From contig VGMN01000002.1 of NCBI GenBank assembly GCA_016866355.1, forward strand, positions 148,086-212,085: DNA of 64,000 bases, read 5' to 3'. This document shows positions 57,465-64,000 of the stretch, one piece after another. The notes under the pieces are model-generated. The model had not been told where the DNA came from. It saw only the letters and a list, made by a program, of their open reading frames with translations, and made no database searches. Numbering within the stretch: the first letter of the stretch is position 1; the number at the start of each line of letters is the position of its first letter. The position numbers and the translations under genes were made by a program. Source of the DNA: Bacteroidota bacterium (GTDB taxonomy: Bacteria; Bacteroidota; Bacteroidia; Chitinophagales; Chitinophagaceae).

Positions 57465-57537
57465 GATCTCGTAGCTCAGTTGGTAGAGCACAACACTTTT
57501 AATGTTGGGGCCCTGGGTTCGAGTCCCAGCGGGATCA
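57465..57537 (+). tRNA. tRNA-Lys (UUU)
   Basis: A 73-nt tRNA: acceptor GATCTCG/CGGGATC (one T-G pair), anticodon stem CAACA/TGTTG with loop CTTTTAA (TTT), T-loop TTCGAGT, discriminator A followed by CAA. Confidence 0.97.
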
Positions 57538-57540
57538 CAA

Positions 57541-57570
57541 AAAAGGCCGTCGGTAGACGGCCTTTTCATT
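57541..57570. terminator. Bidirectional terminator, tRNA-Lys / plsX
   Basis: AAAAGGCCGTC (57541-57551) pairs with GACGGCCTTTT (57556-57566), with a 4-nt loop and T runs on both strands. Confidence 0.9.
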
Positions 57571-57573
57571 TAT

Positions 57574-58512
57574 TTACGCTTGTAGTGCTTTTTGAAGGGT
57601 ATTCATGACATCCTTTTCAATCATCTTCTTTGCCAGCAAAAGCATATTGAGAAACGCTTTTTCTCCTGAAATACCATGACCAATCAACACCGGTTTAGCT
57701 ACTCCCAATATGGGCGTTCCTCCGTAGTCTTCAAAATTAAAACGGTCAAAATAGGCATTCTGTATCTGTTGTTGTTTGGCTATGTCATAGATTGATTCTG
57801 CCATTTTTAAAATGATATTGCCCGTAAAACCATCGCAGACCATTACGTCAGCTTTAGATTGAAGAATATCCCTTCCTTCAATATTGCCAATAAACTGAAT
57901 ACTTGAATTTTCTTTCAGCAAAGGGTAGGTGGCTTGAGCTAATTGGTTTCCTTTTCCTTCTTCCTCTCCAACGTTAATCAGACCTGTTGTTGGATTTTCA
58001 ATTCCAAGTATTTGTTGTGCATATATTGTTCCCATTAACGCAGATTGATTAAGCTGTTCTGGCTTACAATCTGCATTAAGACCCACATCTAGTAAGATGC
58101 CTGTTTTGCCGTCAACTTTAGGGATGATAGTAGAGATGGTGGGACGAATAACTCCTTCAAGTGGTTTTATACTAAAGTGAGTGCCAACAAGCATGGCGCC
58201 AGTGTTACCCGCGCTCAAGAAAGCATCAATTTTATTTGCTGCTAAAAGTCCAAAACCGACAGCAATCGAGGAGTCAGTTTTTTCTTTTAATGCTTTGGTT
58301 GGGTGTTCATGCATGCCAATTACTGAAGCCGCATGTTGAATAAAAAGAGTGGTGGGATCAATGCCATGCTCCAACAAAAGTTTTTCTAGCATCGATTTAT
58401 CGCCAATCAAACAAAGAGAGGAGGCCGAACTCGTTTTCAAATAAGCTTTAACACCTTTTACGGCTTCTAATGGTGCAAAATCACCACCCATCATATCAAT
58501 TCCAATCTTCAT
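57574..58512 (-). CDS. plsX: Phosphate acyltransferase PlsX
   Basis: A 312-residue PlsX: IGIDMMGGDFAP at the start, then FLSAGNTGAML, VGEEEGKGN and DGFTGNIILKMAES. It makes acyl-phosphate from acyl-ACP for phospholipid synthesis. It is the last gene of yceD-rpmF-plsX, a linkage conserved across bacteria. Confidence 0.95.
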   Translation of the reverse strand: MKIGIDMMGGDFAPLEAVKGVKAYLKTSSASSLCLIGDKSMLEKLLLEHGIDPTTLFIQHAASVIGMHEHPTKALKEKTDSSIAVGFGLLAANKIDAFLSAGNTGAMLVGTHFSIKPLEGVIRPTISTIIPKVDGKTGILLDVGLNADCKPEQLNQSALMGTIYAQQILGIENPTTGLINVGEEEGKGNQLAQATYPLLKENSSIQFIGNIEGRDILQSKADVMVCDGFTGNIILKMAESIYDIAKQQQIQNAYFDRFNFEDYGGTPILGVAKPVLIGHGISGEKAFLNMLLLAKKMIEKDVMNTLQKALQA

Positions 58513-58590
58513 GCTATATTAAATGCGAAATTCCAAACCCAGCACCCGCAGGGTTCCGGTATTTGGAATTTGGTGAGCAAATAAATGCAA

Positions 58591-58785
58591 TTAAGCTTTC
58601 AACGGTGCTTTTTCAGCAACCAACTTACCCTTGTAATAAAGCTTCCCCTCACTTACATGTGCGCGATGACGCAAATGTGTTTCGCCTGTTGAACCGTCTT
58701 GTGAGAGTGTTACAGCAGTGGCCTTATAGTGAGTTCTGCGTTTAGCACTTCTTTGCTGGCTGTGTCTTCGTTTTGGATTTGGCAT
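58591..58785 (-). CDS. rpmF: 50S ribosomal protein bL32
   Basis: A 64-residue basic protein beginning MPNPKRRHSQQRSAKRR, the bL32 signature. The zinc-type Cys pairs of some bL32 proteins are absent (THLRHRAHVSEGKLYY replaces the Cys-containing region). It lies between yceD and plsX. Confidence 0.94.
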   Translation of the reverse strand: MPNPKRRHSQQRSAKRRTHYKATAVTLSQDGSTGETHLRHRAHVSEGKLYYKGKLVAEKAPLKA

Positions 58786-58803
58786 ATATTCCTATTTTGA
58801 GAA

Positions 58804-59352
58804 TTATGATAAATTTTTAAATTGATCCAATCCTTTCCAGATTGGTTTTTTTTCAGTTTCTGTTTCAGGTTCTTGCTTCATTTTTTTTAGTAATTCAAGT
58901 GCGGCTTTGTTGCAATGCGGACCATCCATTTTCTCAAAGCCACAAGATTTTTGCATGGGAAGACTCAAATTGATGAAGTCGTAAATCCACTCTTCCACAT
59001 TCAGATGACTTTCGCCACGGCTGATGTAAAAAACATCTGGATCTTCTTCTTGCTCGTTCATGAGTTCAGGTTCTTCCACCATCTTGACTGTGATTTTGAA
59101 TTCGTCCCAAAGTTCAAGCGGTAGATTGCCATTGCAACGATCGCAGGTTACCTCAAGTGTGCCTCCAATTTCGAAAGTAAGCAGGAAAAACCCTGTTTGC
59201 TTTTCAAGTAATAGAAGAACATTGGCCTTGCAGTTTTTGAAGTCCTGTTCTTGAAACACTGTAAAGAACTTATCGCTGATAGGGTAAGTAAATTCATGAA
59301 TCCCCGGTTTTAAACCCACAAAGGCAATATCGTACTCTCGGCGTCGACCCAT
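58804..59352 (-). CDS. YceD/DUF177 family protein
   Basis: A 182-residue protein with the DUF177 core: VTCDRCNGNLPLELWDEF (Cys pair), YDFINLSLPMQKSC and a late Cys (PHCNKAALELL). The family is linked to 23S rRNA accumulation and is regularly encoded with rpmF. ATG 59352 (MGRRREYDIAF) is preferred to a later ORF start because the promoter box at 59374-59381 lies just upstream. Confidence 0.88.
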   Translation of the reverse strand: MGRRREYDIAFVGLKPGIHEFTYPISDKFFTVFQEQDFKNCKANVLLLLEKQTGFFLLTFEIGGTLEVTCDRCNGNLPLELWDEFKITVKMVEEPELMNEQEEDPDVFYISRGESHLNVEEWIYDFINLSLPMQKSCGFEKMDGPHCNKAALELLKKMKQEPETETEKKPIWKGLDQFKNLS

Positions 59353-59373
59353 AGTACACCTTTTCAGCGTGCG

Positions 59374-59381
59374 CAAAGGTA
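59374..59381 (-). promoter_or_regulatory. -7 box of the yceD-rpmF-plsX operon
   Basis: TACCTTTG on the minus strand, 21 nt before the yceD start. No clear -33 element. Confidence 0.68.
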
Positions 59382-59433
59382 AGATAAACTTTTCATACTT
59401 TTAGGCAAAGCAACATTTTGTAATCGGCTGATT

Positions 59434-60570
59434 ATGAATAGGATAACGAAGCTACTTTCCAAGGAGTCACTTTTGCCACTTTTGAGGGCCATTCACAGAA
59501 ATTGGGACTGGGCCCTTCTTGTAGTTTTGGCGATAGGGATTCGACTGTTTGCTTTATCCCCAACAGCTGTGGAACAATATTATAGCCAGGGGGTATATCC
59601 AGTACTTTCCAGCGTTTTACGACTTGCATTAAATTGGCTACCACTTAGTATCGGAGACCTACTTTACGGACTGGTAGCGTTGGTATGTATCAGGGATCTG
59701 AGCAAGTTGATTAGAAGGGTTATTAAAAGAAATTGTCAAAGGCAATATTGGATAGATGGTTTTCGAAAATGGTGTTATGTTGGATTAGTAGTTTATGTTG
59801 TATTCAATATTAGTTGGGGTTTGAACTATAATCGGAAGGGTATTGGAAGTCAATTAGCCCTTCAGCCAACTGTTGTTAGCAGAGATGAAATTGACTCCTT
59901 GGCTGTTGGTCTGTTGGCGCAAGCAAACAAGGTTGCTACGCAAGTAGAGGCAACAACACGAGAAGAGTTTAAGAATAAAAAAAGGCTATTCAAAAGCGCA
60001 CAAGCTGAAGTTACCCATGCAACTTTCAACTATCCTTTTTTAATGGCTACGATGGGTGCTGTAAAACCTTCACTGTATAGTTATTTGGGAAACTACTTGG
60101 GGTTTCAGGGCTATTACAACCCATTCACGGGTGAGGGGCAGGTAAATACTACTATCCCTGTTTTTTTACAACCTTTTGTGGCCACCCATGAGATTGCACA
60201 CCAACTAGGATATGCTAAAGAAAGTGAAGCAAATTTTGTAGGCTTCTTAGTTTGTAAAGAAGCCAGGGAGCCCCTATTTAGGTATGCTGCCTACCTGGAT
60301 ATGTATTTGTATGCACATGCTATCTTGTATCAAGTAGATTCTAATCGTGCCAATCAGGTGCGATCAACGCGTAATAAACAAGTGCAGTCTGATATTCAGA
60401 CATTGAAATCCTTTTACGAAAAATATCAGTCACCCATTGAGACGCTGGTAATGCAGGGGTATGATTATTTTTTGCAGGCAAATGAGCAACCACAAGGGAA
60501 ACAGAGTTACAGCCAGGTACTACGTTGGCTAATGGCTTGGGTTCGTAAAAACGGCTGGGAAGCTTTGTAG
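59434..60570 (+). CDS. DUF3810 family membrane protein with zincin-like motif
   Basis: A 378-residue protein: three membrane spans in the first 130 residues (WALLVVLAIGIRLFALSP, WLPLSIGDLLYGLVALV, VGLVVYVVFNISWGL), then a large extracytoplasmic or cytoplasmic domain. THEIAHQLGYAKESEANFVGF has HExxHQ plus a Glu further on, the pattern of zinc metallopeptidases. The DUF3810 name fits; peptidase activity is inferred from the motif. Confidence 0.82.
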   Translation: MNRITKLLSKESLLPLLRAIHRNWDWALLVVLAIGIRLFALSPTAVEQYYSQGVYPVLSSVLRLALNWLPLSIGDLLYGLVALVCIRDLSKLIRRVIKRNCQRQYWIDGFRKWCYVGLVVYVVFNISWGLNYNRKGIGSQLALQPTVVSRDEIDSLAVGLLAQANKVATQVEATTREEFKNKKRLFKSAQAEVTHATFNYPFLMATMGAVKPSLYSYLGNYLGFQGYYNPFTGEGQVNTTIPVFLQPFVATHEIAHQLGYAKESEANFVGFLVCKEAREPLFRYAAYLDMYLYAHAILYQVDSNRANQVRSTRNKQVQSDIQTLKSFYEKYQSPIETLVMQGYDYFLQANEQPQGKQSYSQVLRWLMAWVRKNGWEAL

Positions 60571-60571
60571 T

Positions 60572-61108
60572 TTAGAATTTATTACGCCACATCATACTTT
60601 CCACTGGCTTGTTAGGTTGATTGCTATACTTTGAATTTTTTTTCTGATTGTAAGCAATCTCTATGGGTCCGTCAACAGGAAAATAAATCAGTTGCCCAAT
60701 TGGCATTCCCTTGTAAACTTTTACTGGTTGTTTTACAGAAATTTCGAGTGTCCAATTTCCACAAAAGCCAACATCTCCTTTTCCAGCTGTAGCATGTATG
60801 TCAATACCCAAACGACCGGTGGAGGATTTTCCCTCTAGGAATGGAACATGCGCATGCGTTTCAGTGTATTCGGCTGTGACACCCAAATAAAAAATATGCG
60901 GATAGAGTACAATGCCATCATCAGGAATTTCAAAGTATTCGATCAGGTTATGCTTTTTAGCATCAATCTGATGCTCTTTATATGTTGCTAAAGTTTTTCC
61001 CAAGTGAACGTCATAGGAATTGCTACCTAAACATTCCCGATTGTAGGGGGTAATCTTGATGGTTCCTTTTTCAATCTCTTCTAGAATCCGGGTGTCGGAG
61101 AGAATCAT
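60572..61108 (-). CDS. dcd: dCTP deaminase
   Basis: A 178-residue trimeric dUTPase-fold enzyme with LGSNSYDVHLG, LEGKSSTGRLGIDIHATAGKGD and GNWTLEI. The catalytic Glu is in the WTLEI region. It converts dCTP to dUTP for thymidylate supply; whether it also hydrolyses dUTP (bifunctional form) cannot be told. It is divergent from the PPTase gene. Confidence 0.92.
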   Translation of the reverse strand: MILSDTRILEEIEKGTIKITPYNRECLGSNSYDVHLGKTLATYKEHQIDAKKHNLIEYFEIPDDGIVLYPHIFYLGVTAEYTETHAHVPFLEGKSSTGRLGIDIHATAGKGDVGFCGNWTLEISVKQPVKVYKGMPIGQLIYFPVDGPIEIAYNQKKNSKYSNQPNKPVESMMWRNKF

Positions 61109-61159
61109 AATCGTATATTCGTTTTGTTTCGCGGCAAATTAATCAGGAATCGCTCCACT

Positions 61160-61798
61160 ATGCCGATTATTTTTCAACAACAACTTTCTGCCGGGGCCAA
61201 GCTGGCTTTGTGGGAGATTACGGAAGCATTACCCTTTTTTGAACAGCAGCTAGCCCCTGACAGGCCAATTACTCATCCGGAAGTAAAAAGAAGACATTTA
61301 GCAGCTCGTGTAACACTGCTTTCTATTGCACCTCAATTTCCCATCAATAAGTTGACCTTGAATACTGCAGGCAAACCCTTCCTGGAAGATGGCACGCAGT
61401 ATGTCTCTTTTTCACATACTACTGATCTTGCTGCTGCCATTATCTCTCCTGTAAAACAAGTTGGTATAGATGTAGAAAGGGTGGGAGAGCGAATCCTTCG
61501 TATTCGACATAAATTTTTAAGTGATCAGGAGCAAGCTTGCCTGCAATTAGCGGCAAAACTCGAAACATTACAAGCATCTGCTGCTGCTGCCAGGTGGCTT
61601 ACATTATGTTGGTCTGCTAAAGAATCTTTGTATAAATGGCAGGGCGAATCGGGGGTTGATTTTATTCGAGATCTAAAATTAAAATCAATTTTGCCTGAGG
61701 TCTCACAGTTGCTTTTTGAAACGCCTTTTCAGGGAGAGCCGCTGCGTGTGGGGTACAAATGTTGGGATTCTAGTGTACTTACTTGGGTACACGCCTGA
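61160..61798 (+). CDS. 4'-phosphopantetheinyl transferase superfamily protein
   Basis: A 212-residue Sfp-type transferase: VSFSHTTDLAAAIIS, the metal-binding GIDVERVGERI and WSAKESLYKW (catalytic Glu/Lys). It transfers phosphopantetheine from CoA to a carrier protein, possibly ACP. ATG 61160 (MPIIFQQQL) is preferred over an in-frame upstream ATG at 61124 that would run through the dcd promoter area. Confidence 0.86.
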   Translation: MPIIFQQQLSAGAKLALWEITEALPFFEQQLAPDRPITHPEVKRRHLAARVTLLSIAPQFPINKLTLNTAGKPFLEDGTQYVSFSHTTDLAAAIISPVKQVGIDVERVGERILRIRHKFLSDQEQACLQLAAKLETLQASAAAARWLTLCWSAKESLYKWQGESGVDFIRDLKLKSILPEVSQLLFETPFQGEPLRVGYKCWDSSVLTWVHA

Positions 61799-61801
61799 TT
61801 T

Positions 61802-62995
61802 TTACTCGTCAGTGTCCAGGGGTCCGTCCTCCAAAAAATTGAGGTTCACTTCGGCACCTGCAATCCCTTCAATGGAACCACGTATATGTGCCGCATTTAA
61901 AAGAACTTTCTCTAATTGTTTTTCTCTTGATTTCCATAATTTCTCCATGGCATCTCTTTCTTTTTGAATAGAGATTTTCATATTTAAGAAACCTTCGCGT
62001 ATGGCTTGCCACTGCGCTGAAAACTCACCACTAACCAAATAATCGTAAAGCAATTGCATTTTGTCCCCTTTATTATCCTGATTGCGTGATTGTTGATTCA
62101 ATTTTATTAATAGATCTCGTAGAATTTGAATGATAGGTTTTACTTCGGAAAAAGAGCAAATCCATACACCCTCTCTTTCTCCAAATTGTTGCATGTCTTT
62201 TGGAAATGCCTGTGTAACTAATACAGCTAAATCAGCACTTTGTGAAATTCGATCCGCCTTTAATTTTTCAATCCACTCTTGTGAAAAGTCTTTTGTGCGT
62301 TTACTTTCAAAAATGATTCTACCGCAGGATTGACCCGTTTTGTCGCGCACAGTTTGTATACAGTCTGCGCCTCTGACTCCTTTACCCACTTCTTCCACCA
62401 GATCAAATGGAAAAGCCGTGCGGATTAAATCTTCCAGTAATAATTCCTGCGCTTCGCCCTGGGATTGCATACTTCCCTGTTCCGCTTTCCGTTTCATTTC
62501 CTCTGCTAATTTTCTCTGTGCCTCTAATTTCTCCTCCATTTCCTTCATTCGTAATTGGAATTCAGTTTCCTTGGCAGCAAGCCGCTGGTCTTCTAATTTT
62601 CTTAAATCAAATGCTAGCTTTTCTCTTTCTTCCTGAAGTTTTTTATGTAGTTGTATTTCTAGCTCTTGCTCTTTGTCTTTAAGTTCTTGTTCTTTTTTAA
62701 GAAACTCAACCTGCTGCTGTCTGGCTTCTTTTAATTTGTCTTCGTAGGATTTATTTGTTTGCTCTAATACAACAAGTTTATTTTGGAATTCATTAAAGAC
62801 ACTTTCCCGAGTCGACTTTTCTGCTTGTTCTTGGACCCGCTTCCTCTCTTCTTCTAGTTTTAGCTGAAACTCTTCCGTTTTTTTCTTTTGCCACTCTGCT
62901 GCTTTATTGCGTAATTCTTTTTCTACTTCTTCCCGAATTACCTCACCTGGAGCAAAGGGATGGCCACAATTTGGACAGTTGATGGTAGGTGTCAT
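61802..62995 (-). CDS. DUF2130 family protein with zinc ribbon and coiled coil
   Basis: A 397-residue protein. It starts with a CPNCGHPF zinc-ribbon half-site, continues with a long charged coiled coil (about 25-190, rich in KEL/EEL repeats) and ends in the DUF2130 domain (TKDFSQEWIEKLKADRISQSADLAVLVTQ, FESKRTK). The ESKRTKDF segment resembles a restriction-like E-x-K site, so a nuclease relation is possible. No substrate known. Confidence 0.85.
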   Translation of the reverse strand: MTPTINCPNCGHPFAPGEVIREEVEKELRNKAAEWQKKKTEEFQLKLEEERKRVQEQAEKSTRESVFNEFQNKLVVLEQTNKSYEDKLKEARQQQVEFLKKEQELKDKEQELEIQLHKKLQEEREKLAFDLRKLEDQRLAAKETEFQLRMKEMEEKLEAQRKLAEEMKRKAEQGSMQSQGEAQELLLEDLIRTAFPFDLVEEVGKGVRGADCIQTVRDKTGQSCGRIIFESKRTKDFSQEWIEKLKADRISQSADLAVLVTQAFPKDMQQFGEREGVWICSFSEVKPIIQILRDLLIKLNQQSRNQDNKGDKMQLLYDYLVSGEFSAQWQAIREGFLNMKISIQKERDAMEKLWKSREKQLEKVLLNAAHIRGSIEGIAGAEVNLNFLEDGPLDTDE

Positions 62996-63068
62996 AGGTG
63001 ACTTTGTTCAAATGTACGATGTGATGAAATGATTGAAGAGAGCGGGTTTACTTTTTATGTTGTTGGAA

Positions 63069-63100
63069 TAAAAAAGCCCTCCCGTTGACAGGAGGGCTTT
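63069..63100 (-). terminator. Terminator of tRNA-Leu
   Basis: On the minus strand AAAGCCCTCC pairs with GGGAGGGCTTT, followed by a U run. It ends the intron-containing tRNA-Leu unit. Confidence 0.88.
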
Positions 63101-63152
63101 GTGCCCCGGATCGGAGTTGAACCGATACGGCCATTGCTGGCCACAGGATTTT

Positions 63153-63876
63153 CTTACCGCTTCGGTTTTCACCGCTCCCAAAATGGGATTCGTGGTCTGG
63201 ACTATACCTTCACCATTGCCATTTAAAGCTTTAGGTGCCCTCCGTCTAGTCTCTACACCTCTCACATTTGTGATTTGGCTCGGGGTTACCAACTATTTAA
63301 AGTAAGGCTTCACCGACTTTGAAGGGTTCTACTCCAGCCGTTTCCAGCTGGGCACTCAAATTTTTCTGTTCTTTGATCTGTAAGTATCTGTCTGGCTATG
63401 GCAATTTGGGCATAATAACTTTAGGTTGCTTAAAAGATGGTTTTGACGATTTCCATCTGAATGGTGGAGCTCTAGTGCCAACGGTTTGTTCAACCACTGG
63501 TTGATTCCACAATTTTCACAGCATTGCTGTTTTATCCCCTCTTTATACAATCTATTTTTAAGTTTAAATGATTGATAGTGTGGATATTTACCTTCAACGA
63601 TTATATCGTTAATTGGAATCTGTGGGTTCTGTTTTTTTACTCCTTTTCCACTTTGGTTAGTGTTGTAGCAGCCAAGCTCTAATGCTCTTTTTTTGAATGA
63701 ATTGAAATGTAAATTAAGTGCGGATGCTGCAGCAGCCATTGATTTACTATTTCTACAAGCATCAGAAAATGATGCATCACTAATTCGCTTTTTAATTAGC
63801 TTTTCAACTCCCATAGCAAGTAAATTGATTGTTATACCAAATTACTTGACAGAATTACTTTTTCAAAGAACTATTT
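63153..63876 (-). mobile_element. Group I intron (IC3-like) in tRNA-Leu, 724 nt
   Basis: Core elements read on the minus strand: P2-type hairpin with GGAAAC after the ORF (about 63334-63351), P3 CCCTTC/GGAGGG (63321-63326 with 63238-63243), P4 TCGG/CCGA, GAGCCAAAT (63273-63282), P6 hairpin CACAAATGTG, P7 GACTA/TAGTC (63247-63251 with 63200-63204), P8 CACC/GGTG, a GTGTAGAGACTAGACGG stretch, AAGGTATAGTCC (63199-63210), a P9-region hairpin CGGT-GAAA-ACCG and terminal G 63153. These match the Azoarcus and Anabaena tRNA introns closely. P1 is not resolved: GGACT can pair with AGTTC, but the splice-site U would face U. The HNH gene occupies the P1-P2 region. Confidence 0.88.
63356..63814 (-). CDS. 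Intron-encoded HNH endonuclease
   Basis: A 152-residue protein inside the intron. N-terminal helices (residues about 1-60) resemble a small DNA-binding segment (SMAAAASALNLHFNSFKKRALELG, helix-turn-helix-like). The HNH zinc-finger domain is at about 95-145: CCENCG, ELHHSDGNRQNHLLSNLKLL and CPNCHSQT, which supply two CxxC-type pairs plus the catalytic His and Asn/His. Intron-encoded HNH enzymes cut the intronless allele and drive homing. ATG 63814 is preceded by a 7-bp hairpin (CAAGTAA/TTACTTG) and has no SD. Confidence 0.88.
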   Translation of the reverse strand: MGVEKLIKKRISDASFSDACRNSKSMAAAASALNLHFNSFKKRALELGCYNTNQSGKGVKKQNPQIPINDIIVEGKYPHYQSFKLKNRLYKEGIKQQCCENCGINQWLNKPLALELHHSDGNRQNHLLSNLKLLCPNCHSQTDTYRSKNRKI

Positions 63877-63919
63877 AAGTCCTGCGTGTCTACCAATTTC
63901 ACCACCAGGGCTTCGTGGT

Positions 63920-63951
63920 AAAAAAAATCCCCTCTTGTTTAAGAGAGGATT
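63920..63951 (-). terminator. Terminator of tRNA-Gly
   Basis: On the minus strand AATCCTCTCTT pairs with AAGAGGGGATT (one G-T pair), followed by a U run. It lies about 8 nt before the tRNA-Leu 5' end. Confidence 0.82.
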
Positions 63952-63956
63952 CTTGG

Positions 63957-64000
63957 AGCGGAAGACCGGGCTCGAACCGGCCACCCCGACCTTGGCAAGG
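63957..64000 (-). tRNA. tRNA-Gly (GCC), 3' part, cut by the window edge
   Basis: The visible part on the minus strand runs from the anticodon loop (TTGCCAA, anticodon GCC) through the T-arm (GTTCGAGC context) to the acceptor CTTCCGC, discriminator T, followed by CCA. The 5' half lies beyond position 64000. Confidence 0.9.

Larger units (their letters stand above)
63102..63911 (-). tRNA. tRNA-Leu (UAA), interrupted by a group I intron
   Basis: The 5' exon is 63877-63911 (35 nt) and the 3' exon 63102-63152 (51 nt), together 86 nt. Spliced, they give acceptor GCCCTGG/CCGGGGC, anticodon stem CAGGA/TCCTG, loop CTTAAAA (anticodon TAA), a long variable arm (GGCCA/TGGCC) and T-loop TTCAACT, with discriminator A followed by CAA. 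The intron lies after U34 (CTT^AAAA), the known site of cyanobacterial and plastid tRNA-Leu(UAA) introns. The 5' exon ends in T and the intron ends in G, as group I splicing requires. Confidence 0.93.

Noticed and set aside
57369..57608. Short frames over tRNA-Lys
   Set aside because: They overlap the tRNA and its terminator on either strand.
63235..63355. GTGCCC (63350-63355) pairing with GGGCAC (63235-63240) as P3
   Set aside because: Comparison with Azoarcus places P3 at CCCTTC/GGAGGG, and the CACC bases belong to P8; the 6-bp match is probably chance.
63102..63911. tmRNA (ssrA) as explanation of the split tRNA-like sequences
   Set aside because: The two halves form a complete tRNA-Leu with an anticodon stem and variable arm, and no tag-peptide frame or Ala-type acceptor is present.

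Overview
The window reads as one contiguous chromosomal segment of a Bacteroidota bacterium, most likely of the Chitinophagales/Chitinophagaceae type. The evidence is: -7 boxes of the form TAnnTTTG ahead of many genes, an almost complete lack of Shine-Dalgarno sequences except at rpsU, and families typical of this phylum (DUF2723, DUF3810, DUF4254, DUF2911, DUF6580). Composition is AT-leaning and even, and the gene content is core-genome-like. I see no IS element, prophage, plasmid gene or CRISPR array.

Layout. 1-2.4 kb: the end of an unidentified gene, an HscA-like Hsp70, and rpsU with a strong Shine-Dalgarno. 2.4-18.1 kb: the information-processing block, in order Xer recombinase, hpf, tRNA-Thr/Tyr/Gly/Thr, tuf, tRNA-Trp, secE, nusG, rplK, rplA, rplJ, rplL, (inverted HhH gene), rpoB, rpoC. 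18.2-25.4 kb: Skp/OmpH-like protein, DUF4254, GT9, ispD; then Gfo/Idh oxidoreductase, tRNA-Asp, accA, dapA, RNase Z and a STAS-like protein. 25.5-36 kb: clpC, cmk, FKBP, thioesterase, exonuclease/GIY-YIG fusion, RlmK-like methyltransferase, mdh, efp, accB, accC. 36-45 kb: an envelope-hydrolase and transport locus with secreted GGT divergent from an M14 peptidase, a PIG-L deacetylase, two microproteins and a Na+/solute symporter. 45-57.5 kb: DUF2911, xerD, a lipoprotein, YkgJ, YraN, manA, DUF6580, rnhA, an acyl-CoA carboxyltransferase, DUF2723, a SAM-hydrolase-like protein, SDR and tRNA-Lys. 57.5-63 kb: yceD-rpmF-plsX, DUF3810, dcd, a PPTase and DUF2130.

The most unusual element is at the right edge. 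A tRNA-Leu(UAA) gene on the minus strand is split in its anticodon loop, after U34, by a 724-nt group I intron. The core motifs (P3, P6, P7, P8, a P9-region GAAA hairpin and a terminal G) closely resemble the IC3 tRNA introns of Azoarcus and Anabaena. The intron carries its own HNH endonuclease gene. The insertion site is the one known from cyanobacterial and plastid tRNA-Leu(UAA); finding it in a Bacteroidota with an HNH ORF is the observation I would follow first.

Other points for a second look: an RNase Z that appears to lack its tRNA-binding arm; a tRNA set in which eight of nine genes are followed directly by CA(A/G); an EF-P whose tip has Arg32 instead of the PGKG lysine loop; a strong Shine-Dalgarno unique to rpsU; and near-identical promoters for rpsU and the tRNA-tuf cluster.
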